Below are positions 15,748 to 25,770 of a stretch of DNA of 42,329 bases, piece by piece. The first letter of the stretch is position 1. Each line of letters starts with the position of its first letter. The stretch is from WHSM01 sp036375165 (lineage in GTDB: Bacteria; Actinomycetota; Actinomycetes; Mycobacteriales; Micromonosporaceae): positions 1-42,329 of the forward strand of contig DASUSI010000111.1 of the NCBI GenBank assembly GCA_036375165.1. The letters are read 5' to 3'. The position numbers and the translations under genes were made by a program. Under the pieces are notes generated by a model. That model was given only the letters and a program-made list of their open reading frames with translations, ran no database searches and was not told where the DNA came from.

Positions 15748-18700
15748 CGCCCGCCCGCTCCAGCGGCCGGCTGCGCGTCGGCTGGCGGACGTAGGCCGAG
15801 GTCCAGCACGGCGTCCGGATCGGCGACGCCGCGGCGCAGCACCGCGACCACCGCGTCGGCCCAGCCGGCGGCGGTCTCGGTGGCCAGCCGCTCGGGCAGG
15901 TAGAGCAGCTCCAGCCGCAGCCGGTCGGACTCCCCCGACATGTCCAGCATGAGGTCGGGGTCCATGACCGCATCGGGGATCTCCCGCGGCGAGACCTGCA
16001 GGCCGGGCAGCGTCACCCCGGTACGCCACGCGCTCTGGTGCGTGGCCTTGACCTGGAAGAGCGGGAACCGGCCGGACTGCCGCGGCGGGTTCACCGCGGC
16101 CACGATCTTGTGGAACGGCAGGCGGTCATGCTCGTACGCCCCGAGGCACTGTTGGCGCGCCAGCGCGAGCAGATCGGCGAAGCGCGGCCGGTCGCCGGCC
16201 ATCAGCCGGACGGGGAGCTGGTTGACGAAGGTACCGATCAGCTCCTCGCTGCCGGGCCAGGACCGGTTGACCGAGTCGATGCCGACCACCAGGTCGCCGG
16301 AGCCGGTGATCTCGCGCAGCACCGCGGAGAAGGCCGCGAGCACCGCCATGAACGGGGTCGCCTCGGACTGCTGGGCCAGGGCGCACAGCGCGCTGGTCTC
16401 CGCCGCGGTCAGCTCCCGGACCTCGGCGCCGGTGCGGAAGTCCGGCTTGGCCGGCCGGGGCCGCAGCGGCAGCTCTATCGCGGGTGGCGCGCCGGCCAGC
16501 TGCTCGCGCCAGTAGCGCTCGCTCTCCGCCGCCTCCGGACCGGTCAGCCACTGCCGTTCCGCACTGACGTACTGGCTGAAGTTGATCGACGGGAGCGGTA
16601 CCTCGAGGTCGCCGGCCTGGTACCGCTGGTAGTACTCGGCGATCTCCCGGCTGAGCACCGTCAGCGACCACCCGTCGGCCACCATGTGATGCAGGACGAG
16701 CGTGAGGACATGCTCGTCCGGGCCGGTGCGGGCCAGGTATGCCGCGAGCAGCGGCGGCTCCTTCGTACCGATCGACAGCTGCGGCACCGGAGCCTGCCCG
16801 GCGGCCAGCGGCTGGATCGGCACCGAGACCTGCGGCCATACCGTCGCCACCGGCACCCCGCGGGCCTGGGAAAAGACGCTGCGCAGCGGTTCGTGCCGGG
16901 CCGCCAACGCGTCAAGCGCGTGCTGCAGCGCCGCCTGGTCCAGCTCGCCGCGCAACGCCAGCTCCAGATGGATCAGCAGCGGCTCCTTGCCGCTGTTGAG
17001 GTTCTCGATGAACCACAGCCGCTCCTGCCCGGATGACAGCTTGCCCGAGGCCAGCTCGGAACTCCGCGCCGGAGGCGGTGCCGCGGCGGCGGCACGCACC
17101 GCGTTCAGCAGACCGCGCGGGGTCGGGTCGGCGAGGAAGCCGCGCAGCGCGATGCCCTCGGCGCCGAAGTGGTCACGGGCCAGTGCGACCACCCGCATGG
17201 CCTGCAACGAGTCGCCACCGGCGGCGAAGAAGTTCTCCTGCGGGCCCACGTCCGCGACCCCGAGCGCCGCGGCGATCAGCGCACGGGCCTGGCCCAGCTC
17301 GGCGGCCGGCTCCGCCGGCTCGCCGGAGGAAACAGCCGCCGGACGGGGCACGCTGCCGCCGGGTTCCGGCCCATCCGGTACGTCCGTCCAGTCGGCCAGC
17401 GCCCGCAGGTCCACCTTGCCGGCCGCGTTGGTGGGCATCCGGTCCAGCACGGTCAGCCGCTGCGGCACCAGGTGAGCAGGGACCAACGTACGAAGCTCGC
17501 CGAGGATGCGGTCCGGCTGCTCCTCCCCCGCCAGGTCCGTACCGCCGCGCAGCGTGACGAAGGCGCGCAGCTGGCCGGCGGCGACCACGCAGGCCGCGGC
17601 GGCCACCCCGGGCACCCGCAGCAGCTGCGCCTCCACCTCGCCCAGCTCGATCCGGTGGCCCCGGATCTTGACCTGGCGGTCCCGCCGGCCCAGGTAGCCC
17701 AGCGTGCCGTCGGCGGCCCGGCGCACCCGGTCACCAGTGCGGTACAGCCGGTCGCCCGGCTCACCGGAGAGGTGGTCGGGCACGAAGGCGAGCGCGGTCG
17801 CGGCAGGGGCGCCGAGGTAGCCGCGCCCCACCCCGGCACCGCCGACCAGCAGCTCGCCTTCGGCGCCGTCCGGCACCACGGCTCCGGACTGGTCCACGAC
17901 GTACAGGTCGGTGTTGATGATCTCCCGGCCGATCGGCGCCCAGTCCCCTGCCGCGCAGTCCGCCGAGGTGACCACATGGTGGGTGACGTCGTCGGAGCAT
18001 TCGGTGGGGCCGTAGGCGTTCATGATCGGCACGCCGGGGCGCCGCTCGTGCCAGCGCCGGGCGAGCGCGCTGGGCAGCGCCTCGCCGGTGGCGACCAGCA
18101 GCCGCAGCGGTTCCAGGCCGGCGCGCAACCGCGGGCTGCTGTCCAGCGCATCCAGGATGACGCCCAGGTAAGACGGCACCACCTCGAGCACGGTGACGCC
18201 GTGCCGGGCGACCCAGTCGACCAGCTCCGCCGGCTCGGACAGGTTGGCCGCGGAGGCCACCGCGACCCGGCCGCCGGCGGTGAGCGGGGCGAGCGCCTGC
18301 CAGACGGAGATGTCGAAGGAGAGCGGCGCGGTCAGTCCCACCACATCGGCCGGTCCGAGGCCCATGTCGAGCCGTTTGGCGGCCAAGTGGTTGGCCATGC
18401 CGGCGTCGGTGACCATGGCCCCCTTGGGCACTCCGGTCGATCCGGACGTGAAGATCACGTACGCCAGCCCGGCGGGCTCGCGTACCACCGGCGGCAGCGG
18501 GTCACGGACGAGCGCGTCGGCCGGGTCAGCGCTCAGGATCACCGGCACCCGCTCGGCCGGCCAGTCCGCCACCAGCTTTTCCGCGTACCGCTCCTGGCCC
18601 GGCTGGACCAGCAAAACCGGCAGCGCGGCCGTGGCGCACATCCGCCGGGCCCGGCCCGGTGGCGTGCTCGGCTCCACCGGCAGGTACGCCGCCCCGGTCC

Positions 18701-18944
18701 TCAGCACACCCAGCACCATCGCCACGAACCGCGGGCTGCGTTCGGCCACGACCGCCACCAGGTCGCCCCGCCCGGCCCCGAACTCGGCCAGCGCCGCGGC
18801 GTACCCGCCGGCCTCGGCGGCCAGCTGCGCGTACGTCCGGCTGCCCTGGTCATCGGCGACCGCGACCGCGCCCGGCGACACGGCCAACTCCTCCTTGAAG
18901 CCGGCGAGCGCGTCCGGCGTCGTGGCGTCAGTTCTGTTCCGCAT
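15744..18944 (-). CDS. NRPS2: A-T-C, diamino acid-like code
   Basis: A 1066-residue synthetase without an N-terminal C domain. Residues 1-520 are an A domain (FTSGSTGVPKGAM near 169, NAYGPTECSDD, AGKVDLRAL near 510), then a T domain (FFAAGGDSLQAM, Ser near 577) and a C domain (HHMVADGWS near 754). The pocket by hand alignment is D-I-W-E-V-T-A-D-D-K, differing at one place from the A domain of NRPS1. Three acidic side chains in the pocket besides the first Asp suggest a substrate with a second amino group, such as 2,4-diaminobutyrate from the EctB-like enzyme. The terminal C domain of NRPS1 presumably condenses onto this module. Its ATG lies 17 bases inside the NRPS1 gene. The A10 motif reads AGKVD where NGKVD is usual. 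Confidence 0.92.
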   Translation of the reverse strand: MRNRTDATTPDALAGFKEELAVSPGAVAVADDQGSRTYAQLAAEAGGYAAALAEFGAGRGDLVAVVAERSPRFVAMVLGVLRTGAAYLPVEPSTPPGRARRMCATAALPVLLVQPGQERYAEKLVADWPAERVPVILSADPADALVRDPLPPVVREPAGLAYVIFTSGSTGVPKGAMVTDAGMANHLAAKRLDMGLGPADVVGLTAPLSFDISVWQALAPLTAGGRVAVASAANLSEPAELVDWVARHGVTVLEVVPSYLGVILDALDSSPRLRAGLEPLRLLVATGEALPSALARRWHERRPGVPIMNAYGPTECSDDVTHHVVTSADCAAGDWAPIGREIINTDLYVVDQSGAVVPDGAEGELLVGGAGVGRGYLGAPAATALAFVPDHLSGEPGDRLYRTGDRVRRAADGTLGYLGRRDRQVKIRGHRIELGEVEAQLLRVPGVAAAACVVAAGQLRAFVTLRGGTDLAGEEQPDRILGELRTLVPAHLVPQRLTVLDRMPTNAAGKVDLRALADWTDVPDGPEPGGSVPRPAAVSSGEPAEPAAELGQARALIAAALGVADVGPQENFFAAGGDSLQAMRVVALARDHFGAEGIALRGFLADPTPRGLLNAVRAAAAAPPPARSSELASGKLSSGQERLWFIENLNSGKEPLLIHLELALRGELDQAALQHALDALAARHEPLRSVFSQARGVPVATVWPQVSVPIQPLAAGQAPVPQLSIGTKEPPLLAAYLARTGPDEHVLTLVLHHMVADGWSLTVLSREIAEYYQRYQAGDLEVPLPSINFSQYVSAERQWLTGPEAAESERYWREQLAGAPPAIELPLRPRPAKPDFRTGAEVRELTAAETSALCALAQQSEATPFMAVLAAFSAVLREITGSGDLVVGIDSVNRSWPGSEELIGTFVNQLPVRLMAGDRPRFADLLALARQQCLGAYEHDRLPFHKIVAAVNPPRQSGRFPLFQVKATHQSAWRTGVTLPGLQVSPREIPDAVMDPDLMLDMSGESDRLRLELLYLPERLATETAAGWADAVVAVLRRGVADPDAVLDLGLRPPADAQPAAGAGGR

Positions 18945-21900
18945 GTAGTGCCCCCATCGGCGGTGTCTCGGGCTGCGGTGTGTCGGGCCGCGGCGCGCCA
19001 GGGATCGAGACCTCGGCCTGCGGGGTCCCGGACGGTTGGGTCTCGGGTCGGCTCAGCCGGGCCAGTGGCCGGTCCGGGTCGGCGACGGTGGCGCGGACGG
19101 CCGCGTCCAGCCGGGCCGCGAGGTCCGCCACGCCGGCGTGGTCGTAACGCTCCGCCGCATACCGCCAGGACACCCGGTACCGCTCGCCGCGCTGCTCGAT
19201 GTCGACGACCAGCGGGTACGCCGCGACGGCGGGCACCAGGTCCTCCAGCTCAGTGACCAGACCGTCGAAGACTGCCGGCGGGTTGGGCGGCTGCAGCACC
19301 AGCAGCACCTCAAAAGGCGAACCGTCCCCGCCCGGTGCGGCCGGGAACAGCGGGGCCAGCTCCTGGAAGGGCAGATGGCTGGCGCGGTAGGCGCGCAGAG
19401 CGCCGTCCCGGGTGCGGTGCAGCGCCGCGGCCACCGGGTCGGTCGGCGCCAGGTCCACCGCGAGGACGCCGACCGTCAGCAGCGGGCCGACGATGCCCCG
19501 CCACTCCGGCCGGTCGCGCTGCGCGATCAGGGTGCCCAGCAGCACCGTCTCCCGCCGGTTCGCACCACTGTGGGTCAGCGCCGCCAGCGCGGTGCCAAAG
19601 ACCATGTACGGCGTGGTACCCGTCCGGGCAGCCAGCGCACGGATCGCCCCGGCCAGGTCGGCTTCGATCCACTGCACCACCTGGCCGGTGCCGGTTGCCT
19701 GCTCCGGCCGGGCCTGGTCCGCCGGTGGGGACGGCGGCAGCGGGGAGAGCGCCAGCGAGCCGTCGGCCACGCCGCGCCACTCGGCCAGCACGTCGTCCCG
19801 AACCGATCGCAGCCGCCAGGCGTGCTCCTCGTGGCAATAGTCGGCGAAGCTGTAGCCGGACCCGGCCGCCGGCCGGTCCGCCTCGGCCGGGGACCGGCCG
19901 TTGCGCATCTGCGACCGGCGGCGGTTGTATGTCTCCGCCATGTCGGCCAGGAACACCGACAGCGACCAGCCGTCGCAGACGATGTGGTCGACGACGACAA
20001 GCAGGCTCCACTCCTCGGCGCCGAGCCGGGCCAGCATCGCCCGGAACGGCAGTTCCCGGCGCAGGTCGGCCACCACCCCCGCCTCGGCCTCGGCCAGGCT
20101 GGTGAACGCCTCGCCGCCGAACTCGGCGACCGCGCCGCGCAGGTCCAGCCTCGGCAGCTCGAAGTCGGCCGGCGAGCCGGGCGACCAGTGCAGGCCGTCG
20201 CGCCCCTCGGAGAAGCGGGCCAGCAGCACCGGGTGGCGGCCGAGCACCTCGCGCAGCGCCGCCCCCAGCGCGTCCTCGTCCAGCTCGCCGCGCATCCGCA
20301 GCACGCCGGGCATGTTGTAGGTGGGCTGGTCGGGGTCCCGTTCGCGCAGGTACCAGAACCGCTCCTGGGCCGCGCTCGCTGGGGCCGGGTAGCCGCTGCC
20401 CGCGGCGGTCCGTGTGGCGCGGTCGTCGCCAGGCTGCTGAGCGGCCTGGCGTACCCAGGCGACGAACTGGGCCAGTCGCGGGCCGGTGAACACCACGTCG
20501 ACGGGTACCTCGACGTCGAGCAGCTCGCCGACCCGGTCCACCATCGCCAGCGCCAGCAGCGAGTGGCCGCCCAGCTCGAAGAAGCTGTCCTGCCAGCCGA
20601 CCTCGCGGGACAGCAGCGCGGACCAGATCCCGCGCACCGCGGTGGCGAGCGGGTCGTGGGCCAGCTCCGGGTCCTCGGCACCGGCCCGGTCCGGCTCGGC
20701 GTACCGCAGTGCCTTGTAGTCCACCTTGCCGTTCTTCGACCGCGGCAGCCGCGGCAGCGCGACCAGCAGCGGCGGGATCATGTACCTCGGCAGCTGCTGG
20801 GCGAGCGCGGTGCGTAGCCGCTCGTCCTCCGCCGGACTGAGTAGCCGGCCCTCGTCGCTGGCGCCGCCGTCCGGCTCGGTCGGTTCGCCCAGCACCACGT
20901 ACCCGACCAGCACAGCGCCGCCCGGCCCCGGGTGAACGCGGAGCGCCGCCGCCGTGACGCCGGGGCACTGCCGCAGCGCGCCCTCGACCTCGCCGGCCTC
21001 GATCCGCAGGCCCCGTACTTTGGTCTGGCTGTCCGCCCGGCCGAGAAACTCCAGCGCCCCGCCGTCGGCGCGGCGGCCCAGGTCGCCGGTGCGGTACATC
21101 CGGCCGCCCGGTACCGGTGACCACGGGTCGGGCACGAACCGCTCGGCTGTGCGCCGCGGGTCGCCACGGTAGCCGCGGCCGACCGCGCCCCAGCCGACGT
21201 ACAGCACACCGGTCACCCCGGCCGGGACCGGCGCGAGCTCCTCGTCCAGCACCTGTACCGAGGTGTTGGCCAGCGGCCAGCCGATCGAGGCGGTGACCGG
21301 CGCCGCCGGCCCGTCCGCACACAGTCCGGCGGTCACGTCGTCGGTGCACTCGGCCGGCCCGTACGCGTTGTGCACCGGAATCCCCGGCAGCTCGCCGATC
21401 CATCGGCGCAGCACCTCGGGGGTCAGCGCTTCGCCGGTGGACAGCATCACCCGCAGCCGCCCGGGGGTGGCCGCCATTCCGGCGTCCAGCAGCGCGACGA
21501 TCGCCGAGGGCACCAGCTCCAGCATGGTCACCGCGCCCTCGGCGAGAACGGCCAGCAGCTTGGCCGGAGACTGGGAGGCCGGCTCCGGCACTATCCGGAC
21601 CCGCCCGCCGACGATCAACGGGGTCAGGAACTGCCAGACGGAGATGTCGAAGGACACCGGCCCGGTCTGCGCGACGCAGTCCTGCGGGCCGAGGCCGAAG
21701 TGCTCGACCATCTGCCACATGTGGTTGGTCACGCCGTAGTTGGTGGAGACCGCCGCCTTGGGCAGCCCGGTCGACCCGGAGGTGTGGATGATCGTGCTGG
21801 CCGCGTGGTCCGGACTGACCCGCGGCACGCGCCGCGGGCTGCGGCCGGCGACCAGCTCGGTCATCTTCAGGGGTACGGGATTCGCCGGTATCGGATCCGC

Positions 21901-24900
21901 CCGCATCCCGTCCAGCAGCCACTGCCCGGCGTCGTCGACGATGACCGCCACCGGGGAAGTGGCGGCCAGCATGGCGGCGGCTCGGCGCGGCGCCTCGATC
22001 GGGCTGACCGGCACGTAGCAGCCGTCGGCCTTGTGGATGCCGAGCAGCGCGATCAGGTAGTCGGTGGACCGCCGCGCGCACACCACGACGTTGCGGTCCA
22101 CCGCTACGCCGAGCTCACGCAGCCGGGCGGCGACATGGTTGGTCCGCTCGTCCAGCTCCGCGTACGTCAGCGTGGTCACGCCGTCGTGGGCGGCCACCGC
22201 CTCCGGGTGCCTGTCGGCGGCCTGCTCCACCGCGTCCACGTAGTGGCCGGCTCGCGCGATGGCCGGCCCGAAGCCGGCCGCCACCGCGGCCTCGGCCTCG
22301 GCGGCGCTCAGCAACGGGAGCCGGGCGGCCGGCGCCTGCGGGTCGTCCGCGATCGCGGCCAGCAGGGTACGCAGCGCGGTGGCGAGCTGGTCGGCCTGCC
22401 GGTGACTCACCCGCTGCCGGTCGTACTGCAGCTCAAAGCCGAGCACCCCGGCCCGGACGACGGCGTTCAGGCCGATGTCGGACTGCGCCGTGTAGTCGGG
22501 CACCGGGAAGCCGTGCAGCGTGGCGGTGCGGCCCAGCGGTACGGTCGCGGCCGGGTCTCCCGCCACCACACCAGCCGCCGCGGCGCCGCCCGGCAGCGCC
22601 GAGCCGTAGAAGGTGAACATCGCCTGGAAGATCGCGGCACCCGCCGCGTCCCGATCCGGGTTGATCAACCGGGTGATCTGCGCCAGCGGCAGGTCCTGGT
22701 GGTCCAGCGCGTCCAGCACCCGCTCCTGGGTCTGGCGGGCGTACTCGGCGAACGGCAGGTTCACCGGGCCACCGGACCGCACCGGGACGACGTTTACCAG
22801 ATAACCAACGTACGCCGCGAGCCGCGGGTCCGTACGGCCGGCGGTCGGGATGCCGACCAGCAGGTCGGATTGGCCGGACAACCGGTGCAGCAGGATCTGG
22901 TACGCCGCGAGCAGGACATTGTGCAGGGTCAGCCCGGACCGGCGTGCGAAGCCGGTCAGCGCGGCGGTCACCCCTGGCGGCGCGTCGAATTGGATGGCAC
23001 CCGCCGCCGACTCGTCCCGGCCCGAGTCGCCCTGATCCGGCTCGGGCCGGGACGGCCCGGCCGCGACGGGTCGCGGCAACGCCAGCACGGGCAGTTCGCC
23101 GGCCAGCTGCTGCTGCCAGTACGCGGTCAGCTCCGCGCCGCGGTCGGCGAGCACGGCCTGCTCCCGCCGCGCGGGCGTGATGCCGGGCTGCCGCGGCATT
23201 TCGGACCGCCCGGCGATGACTGGGTCGGCCCCGGCCTGTGGCGCACTGGTCAGCAGGGCGTAGTCGCGGGCCAGCTCGGCGATGAGGACGGTCAGCGAGG
23301 CGATGTCGCACACGATGTGGTGCAGCGCCAGCACGACCACCCAGTCGCCGGCCCGCCGCAGCACCGCCGCCCGCAGCAAGTGGTCCTGGGCCAGGTCGAA
23401 CGGCGTCGTGGCCAGCTCGCGGTACCACTGCGTCAGCTGCCGCTCGTCCCAGGCCCGGCCGTCGACCTGGTCGGCCCGGACCGTCCACGGCCGTAGGACC
23501 GCGCGCGGCGCGCCTGCCACGGACCGGATCGACAGCCGCAAGCTCGGATGCCGTTCCACCAGCCGGGTCAGCGCCGCGTCGAGCGCCTCGGCGGACAACT
23601 CTCCGACCACCCGGAAGGCACGGGTGACGTTGTACTCCGTGCTGTCCGGGGCCACCCGGTGCAGGAACCACAAAGCTCGCTGCGCCTGGGTCAACTCGTA
23701 CTCGTCGCCCGCGGCCAGGTGGGGCGCGGCCTCGCCGGACTCGGCCGGCGACAGGGCAGGCGTGGCGGCCAGCACGGCCGAGGCCAGTTCGGTGATCGAG
23801 GACGCCCGCAGCGCCACCGACGGCGGCAGCGCGACCCGGAGCGCCGACTCGAGCGCGTACTGCAGCTGGGTGGCCGCGAGCGAGTCCACGCCCAGGCCGG
23901 CCAGCGACTCGCCGGGCGCCGGCAGGTCGGTCAGCCCGAGCAGATCCCGCAGGTACTCGCACAGCGCCCGAGTGAGCAGTTCGGCCCGGTCCGCCGGGCC
24001 GGCCGGCGCCTGGAACGCCCCGAGCCGGCTGGCCAGACTCGGCGCGTCCACGCCCTCGGCCGCCCCAGTCGTGCTCTCCATCAGCATCGGCAATTCGCCG
24101 GCCAGGTACCGCTTCCGCGCCGCCTGCCGCTGGATCTTGCCGCTGGAGGTCTTGGTGATCGTCTTCGGCGGGACCAGCGCGACGGTGCGCGCGGCCACTC
24201 CGTGCACCAGGGCGACGGTCTCCCGGATCTTCCCGGCGATCTCCGGCCACCGCGATGCCGGGGTTTCGTCGCGGATCTCCTGGCAGACCACGACCGCCTC
24301 GTCGCCGTCCTCGTCCACCGCGAACACCGCGCCGCAGCCGGGCCGCACGTCCGGGTGGCAGGCGGAGATGTCCGCCTCCAGGTCCTCCGGGTAGATGTTG
24401 CGCCCACGGTGCACGATCAGGTCCTTGCGCCGGCCCTCCAGGAACAGCTCGCCGCGCTGGATGAAACCGAGGTCGCCGGTGCGGACCGCCGGTGCCGGCT
24501 GGTCCGGCAGCCGCAGCCCGAACGCGGCCGCGCTGCCCTCCGCGTCCCCCCAGTAGCCCGAGCCGTTGCTCGGCCCGACCACCGCGATCTCGCCGGTGCG
24601 GCCCTCGGGCAGCGGCACCGCCGTTTCCGGGTCGATGACGGTGATGGCCGCATGCCGGGGCAGCGGGTAACCGACCAGTTCCAGCGTTGCCGGGCCGGCG
24701 GCCTCGTCCGGCTCGGGCCGGCCGGCCTCCAGCGAGGTACGGGTGAACGCGGTGCTGCGCCCGCCGGCCCCCGGCTCGGCGCTGGCCACCAAGAGAGTCG
24801 CCTCGGCCAAGCCATAGCACGGGGTGTGCGCCGCCGGGGCGAAACCGGCCGGGGCGAACCGCTCGCTGAAGGCCCGCAGGGTACGCGGGTGCACCTGGCC

Positions 24901-25770
24901 GGCGCCGTTGAAAGCCACCCGCCAGCTGGAGAGGTCCAGCCCGGTCAGCTCGGCGTCGGTCACCTTGCGGACACACATCTCATAGGCGAAGTTCGGCCCG
25001 CCGCTGATGTCCGCCCGCTCCTGCGCGATCGTCTCCAGCCAGGACGCCGGGCGGCGCAATGACAGCGGGTCGAGCACGACACCGCGGGCACCGGCGTACA
25101 GCGGCTGCAGCAGACCGCCGATGAGGCCCATGTCGTGGTGCAGCGGCAGCCAGCTGACCACGGTGGAGTCCGGGCGTACCCCGAAAGCCGCGGCTATGGC
25201 CGCCTCGTTGTGCAGCAGCGCGCCGTGCGAGACCAGCACGCCGCGCGGCGTGCTGGTCGAGCCCGAGGTGTACTGCAGAAAGGCGATGTCCGCGCCCCGG
25301 ACTGTCACCGGGTCGGCCGCGCCGGCCGTGTCCGGCAGCTCGTCGACGAGCAGCCACCGATCAGCCGGGGGCAGCCAGCGCAGCTCCTCGGGAGCGGCGG
25401 CGGCGAGCTGGTGCACGAACGAGATGGAGATGATCAAGGATGGCGCGCAGTCGCGCAGCACGCCAACGACCCTGCGCCGGGACGCCTCGTCCATGGGCAG
25501 CGGCAACGGTACCGCGATCACGCCGGCCGCCAGGCAGCCGAGGAAGGCCACCGCGAACTCCGGGACGGTCGGCATCAGCAGGACGGCCCGCTCGCCGGGC
25601 CGCACTCGCTCGGCCAGCGCATCGGCCAGCACCGAGGAGCGCCGCACCACCTGGCCGTAGCTCAGGGTGGTCCGGGGCGCGTCCGGGTCCAGCGGGACGA
25701 AGGTGAGCGCCGGCCGGTCCGGATCGCGCTCGGCGTGCCGGCGCAGCCGGTCGATGAGGGATTCCTCCAT
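18928..25770 (-). CDS. NRPS1: FAAL-ACP-C-A-T-C, lipo-initiation synthetase
   Basis: A 2280-residue starter synthetase. Residues 1-570 are a fatty acyl-AMP ligase: QYTSGSTSTPRGV, WLPLHHDMGLIGGLLQPLYA, NIYPEDLE and TSSGKIQR are FAAL marks. It is followed by an ACP (GVDSLAATQL, Ser near 628), C (HHIVCDI near 819), A (HTSGSTGLPKAAV near 1332, NGKVDYKAL near 1682), T (FFELGGHSLLAL, Ser near 1736) and C (DHIVCDGW near 1930; first His replaced by Asp, catalytic second His kept). The A pocket by hand alignment is D-I-W-E-L-T-A-D-D-K, suggesting a diamino acid such as Dab. The order matches the start of PvdL, where a fatty acid primes the peptide. After the last C domain is a 40-residue Pro/Thr-rich tail. 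The ATG overlaps the upstream stop (TGATG). Confidence 0.93.
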   Translation of the reverse strand: MEESLIDRLRRHAERDPDRPALTFVPLDPDAPRTTLSYGQVVRRSSVLADALAERVRPGERAVLLMPTVPEFAVAFLGCLAAGVIAVPLPLPMDEASRRRVVGVLRDCAPSLIISISFVHQLAAAAPEELRWLPPADRWLLVDELPDTAGAADPVTVRGADIAFLQYTSGSTSTPRGVLVSHGALLHNEAAIAAAFGVRPDSTVVSWLPLHHDMGLIGGLLQPLYAGARGVVLDPLSLRRPASWLETIAQERADISGGPNFAYEMCVRKVTDAELTGLDLSSWRVAFNGAGQVHPRTLRAFSERFAPAGFAPAAHTPCYGLAEATLLVASAEPGAGGRSTAFTRTSLEAGRPEPDEAAGPATLELVGYPLPRHAAITVIDPETAVPLPEGRTGEIAVVGPSNGSGYWGDAEGSAAAFGLRLPDQPAPAVRTGDLGFIQRGELFLEGRRKDLIVHRGRNIYPEDLEADISACHPDVRPGCGAVFAVDEDGDEAVVVCQEIRDETPASRWPEIAGKIRETVALVHGVAARTVALVPPKTITKTSSGKIQRQAARKRYLAGELPMLMESTTGAAEGVDAPSLASRLGAFQAPAGPADRAELLTRALCEYLRDLLGLTDLPAPGESLAGLGVDSLAATQLQYALESALRVALPPSVALRASSITELASAVLAATPALSPAESGEAAPHLAAGDEYELTQAQRALWFLHRVAPDSTEYNVTRAFRVVGELSAEALDAALTRLVERHPSLRLSIRSVAGAPRAVLRPWTVRADQVDGRAWDERQLTQWYRELATTPFDLAQDHLLRAAVLRRAGDWVVVLALHHIVCDIASLTVLIAELARDYALLTSAPQAGADPVIAGRSEMPRQPGITPARREQAVLADRGAELTAYWQQQLAGELPVLALPRPVAAGPSRPEPDQGDSGRDESAAGAIQFDAPPGVTAALTGFARRSGLTLHNVLLAAYQILLHRLSGQSDLLVGIPTAGRTDPRLAAYVGYLVNVVPVRSGGPVNLPFAEYARQTQERVLDALDHQDLPLAQITRLINPDRDAAGAAIFQAMFTFYGSALPGGAAAAGVVAGDPAATVPLGRTATLHGFPVPDYTAQSDIGLNAVVRAGVLGFELQYDRQRVSHRQADQLATALRTLLAAIADDPQAPAARLPLLSAAEAEAAVAAGFGPAIARAGHYVDAVEQAADRHPEAVAAHDGVTTLTYAELDERTNHVAARLRELGVAVDRNVVVCARRSTDYLIALLGIHKADGCYVPVSPIEAPRRAAAMLAATSPVAVIVDDAGQWLLDGMRADPIPANPVPLKMTELVAGRSPRRVPRVSPDHAASTIIHTSGSTGLPKAAVSTNYGVTNHMWQMVEHFGLGPQDCVAQTGPVSFDISVWQFLTPLIVGGRVRIVPEPASQSPAKLLAVLAEGAVTMLELVPSAIVALLDAGMAATPGRLRVMLSTGEALTPEVLRRWIGELPGIPVHNAYGPAECTDDVTAGLCADGPAAPVTASIGWPLANTSVQVLDEELAPVPAGVTGVLYVGWGAVGRGYRGDPRRTAERFVPDPWSPVPGGRMYRTGDLGRRADGGALEFLGRADSQTKVRGLRIEAGEVEGALRQCPGVTAAALRVHPGPGGAVLVGYVVLGEPTEPDGGASDEGRLLSPAEDERLRTALAQQLPRYMIPPLLVALPRLPRSKNGKVDYKALRYAEPDRAGAEDPELAHDPLATAVRGIWSALLSREVGWQDSFFELGGHSLLALAMVDRVGELLDVEVPVDVVFTGPRLAQFVAWVRQAAQQPGDDRATRTAAGSGYPAPASAAQERFWYLRERDPDQPTYNMPGVLRMRGELDEDALGAALREVLGRHPVLLARFSEGRDGLHWSPGSPADFELPRLDLRGAVAEFGGEAFTSLAEAEAGVVADLRRELPFRAMLARLGAEEWSLLVVVDHIVCDGWSLSVFLADMAETYNRRRSQMRNGRSPAEADRPAAGSGYSFADYCHEEHAWRLRSVRDDVLAEWRGVADGSLALSPLPPSPPADQARPEQATGTGQVVQWIEADLAGAIRALAARTGTTPYMVFGTALAALTHSGANRRETVLLGTLIAQRDRPEWRGIVGPLLTVGVLAVDLAPTDPVAAALHRTRDGALRAYRASHLPFQELAPLFPAAPGGDGSPFEVLLVLQPPNPPAVFDGLVTELEDLVPAVAAYPLVVDIEQRGERYRVSWRYAAERYDHAGVADLAARLDAAVRATVADPDRPLARLSRPETQPSGTPQAEVSIPGAPRPDTPQPETPPMGALHAEQN

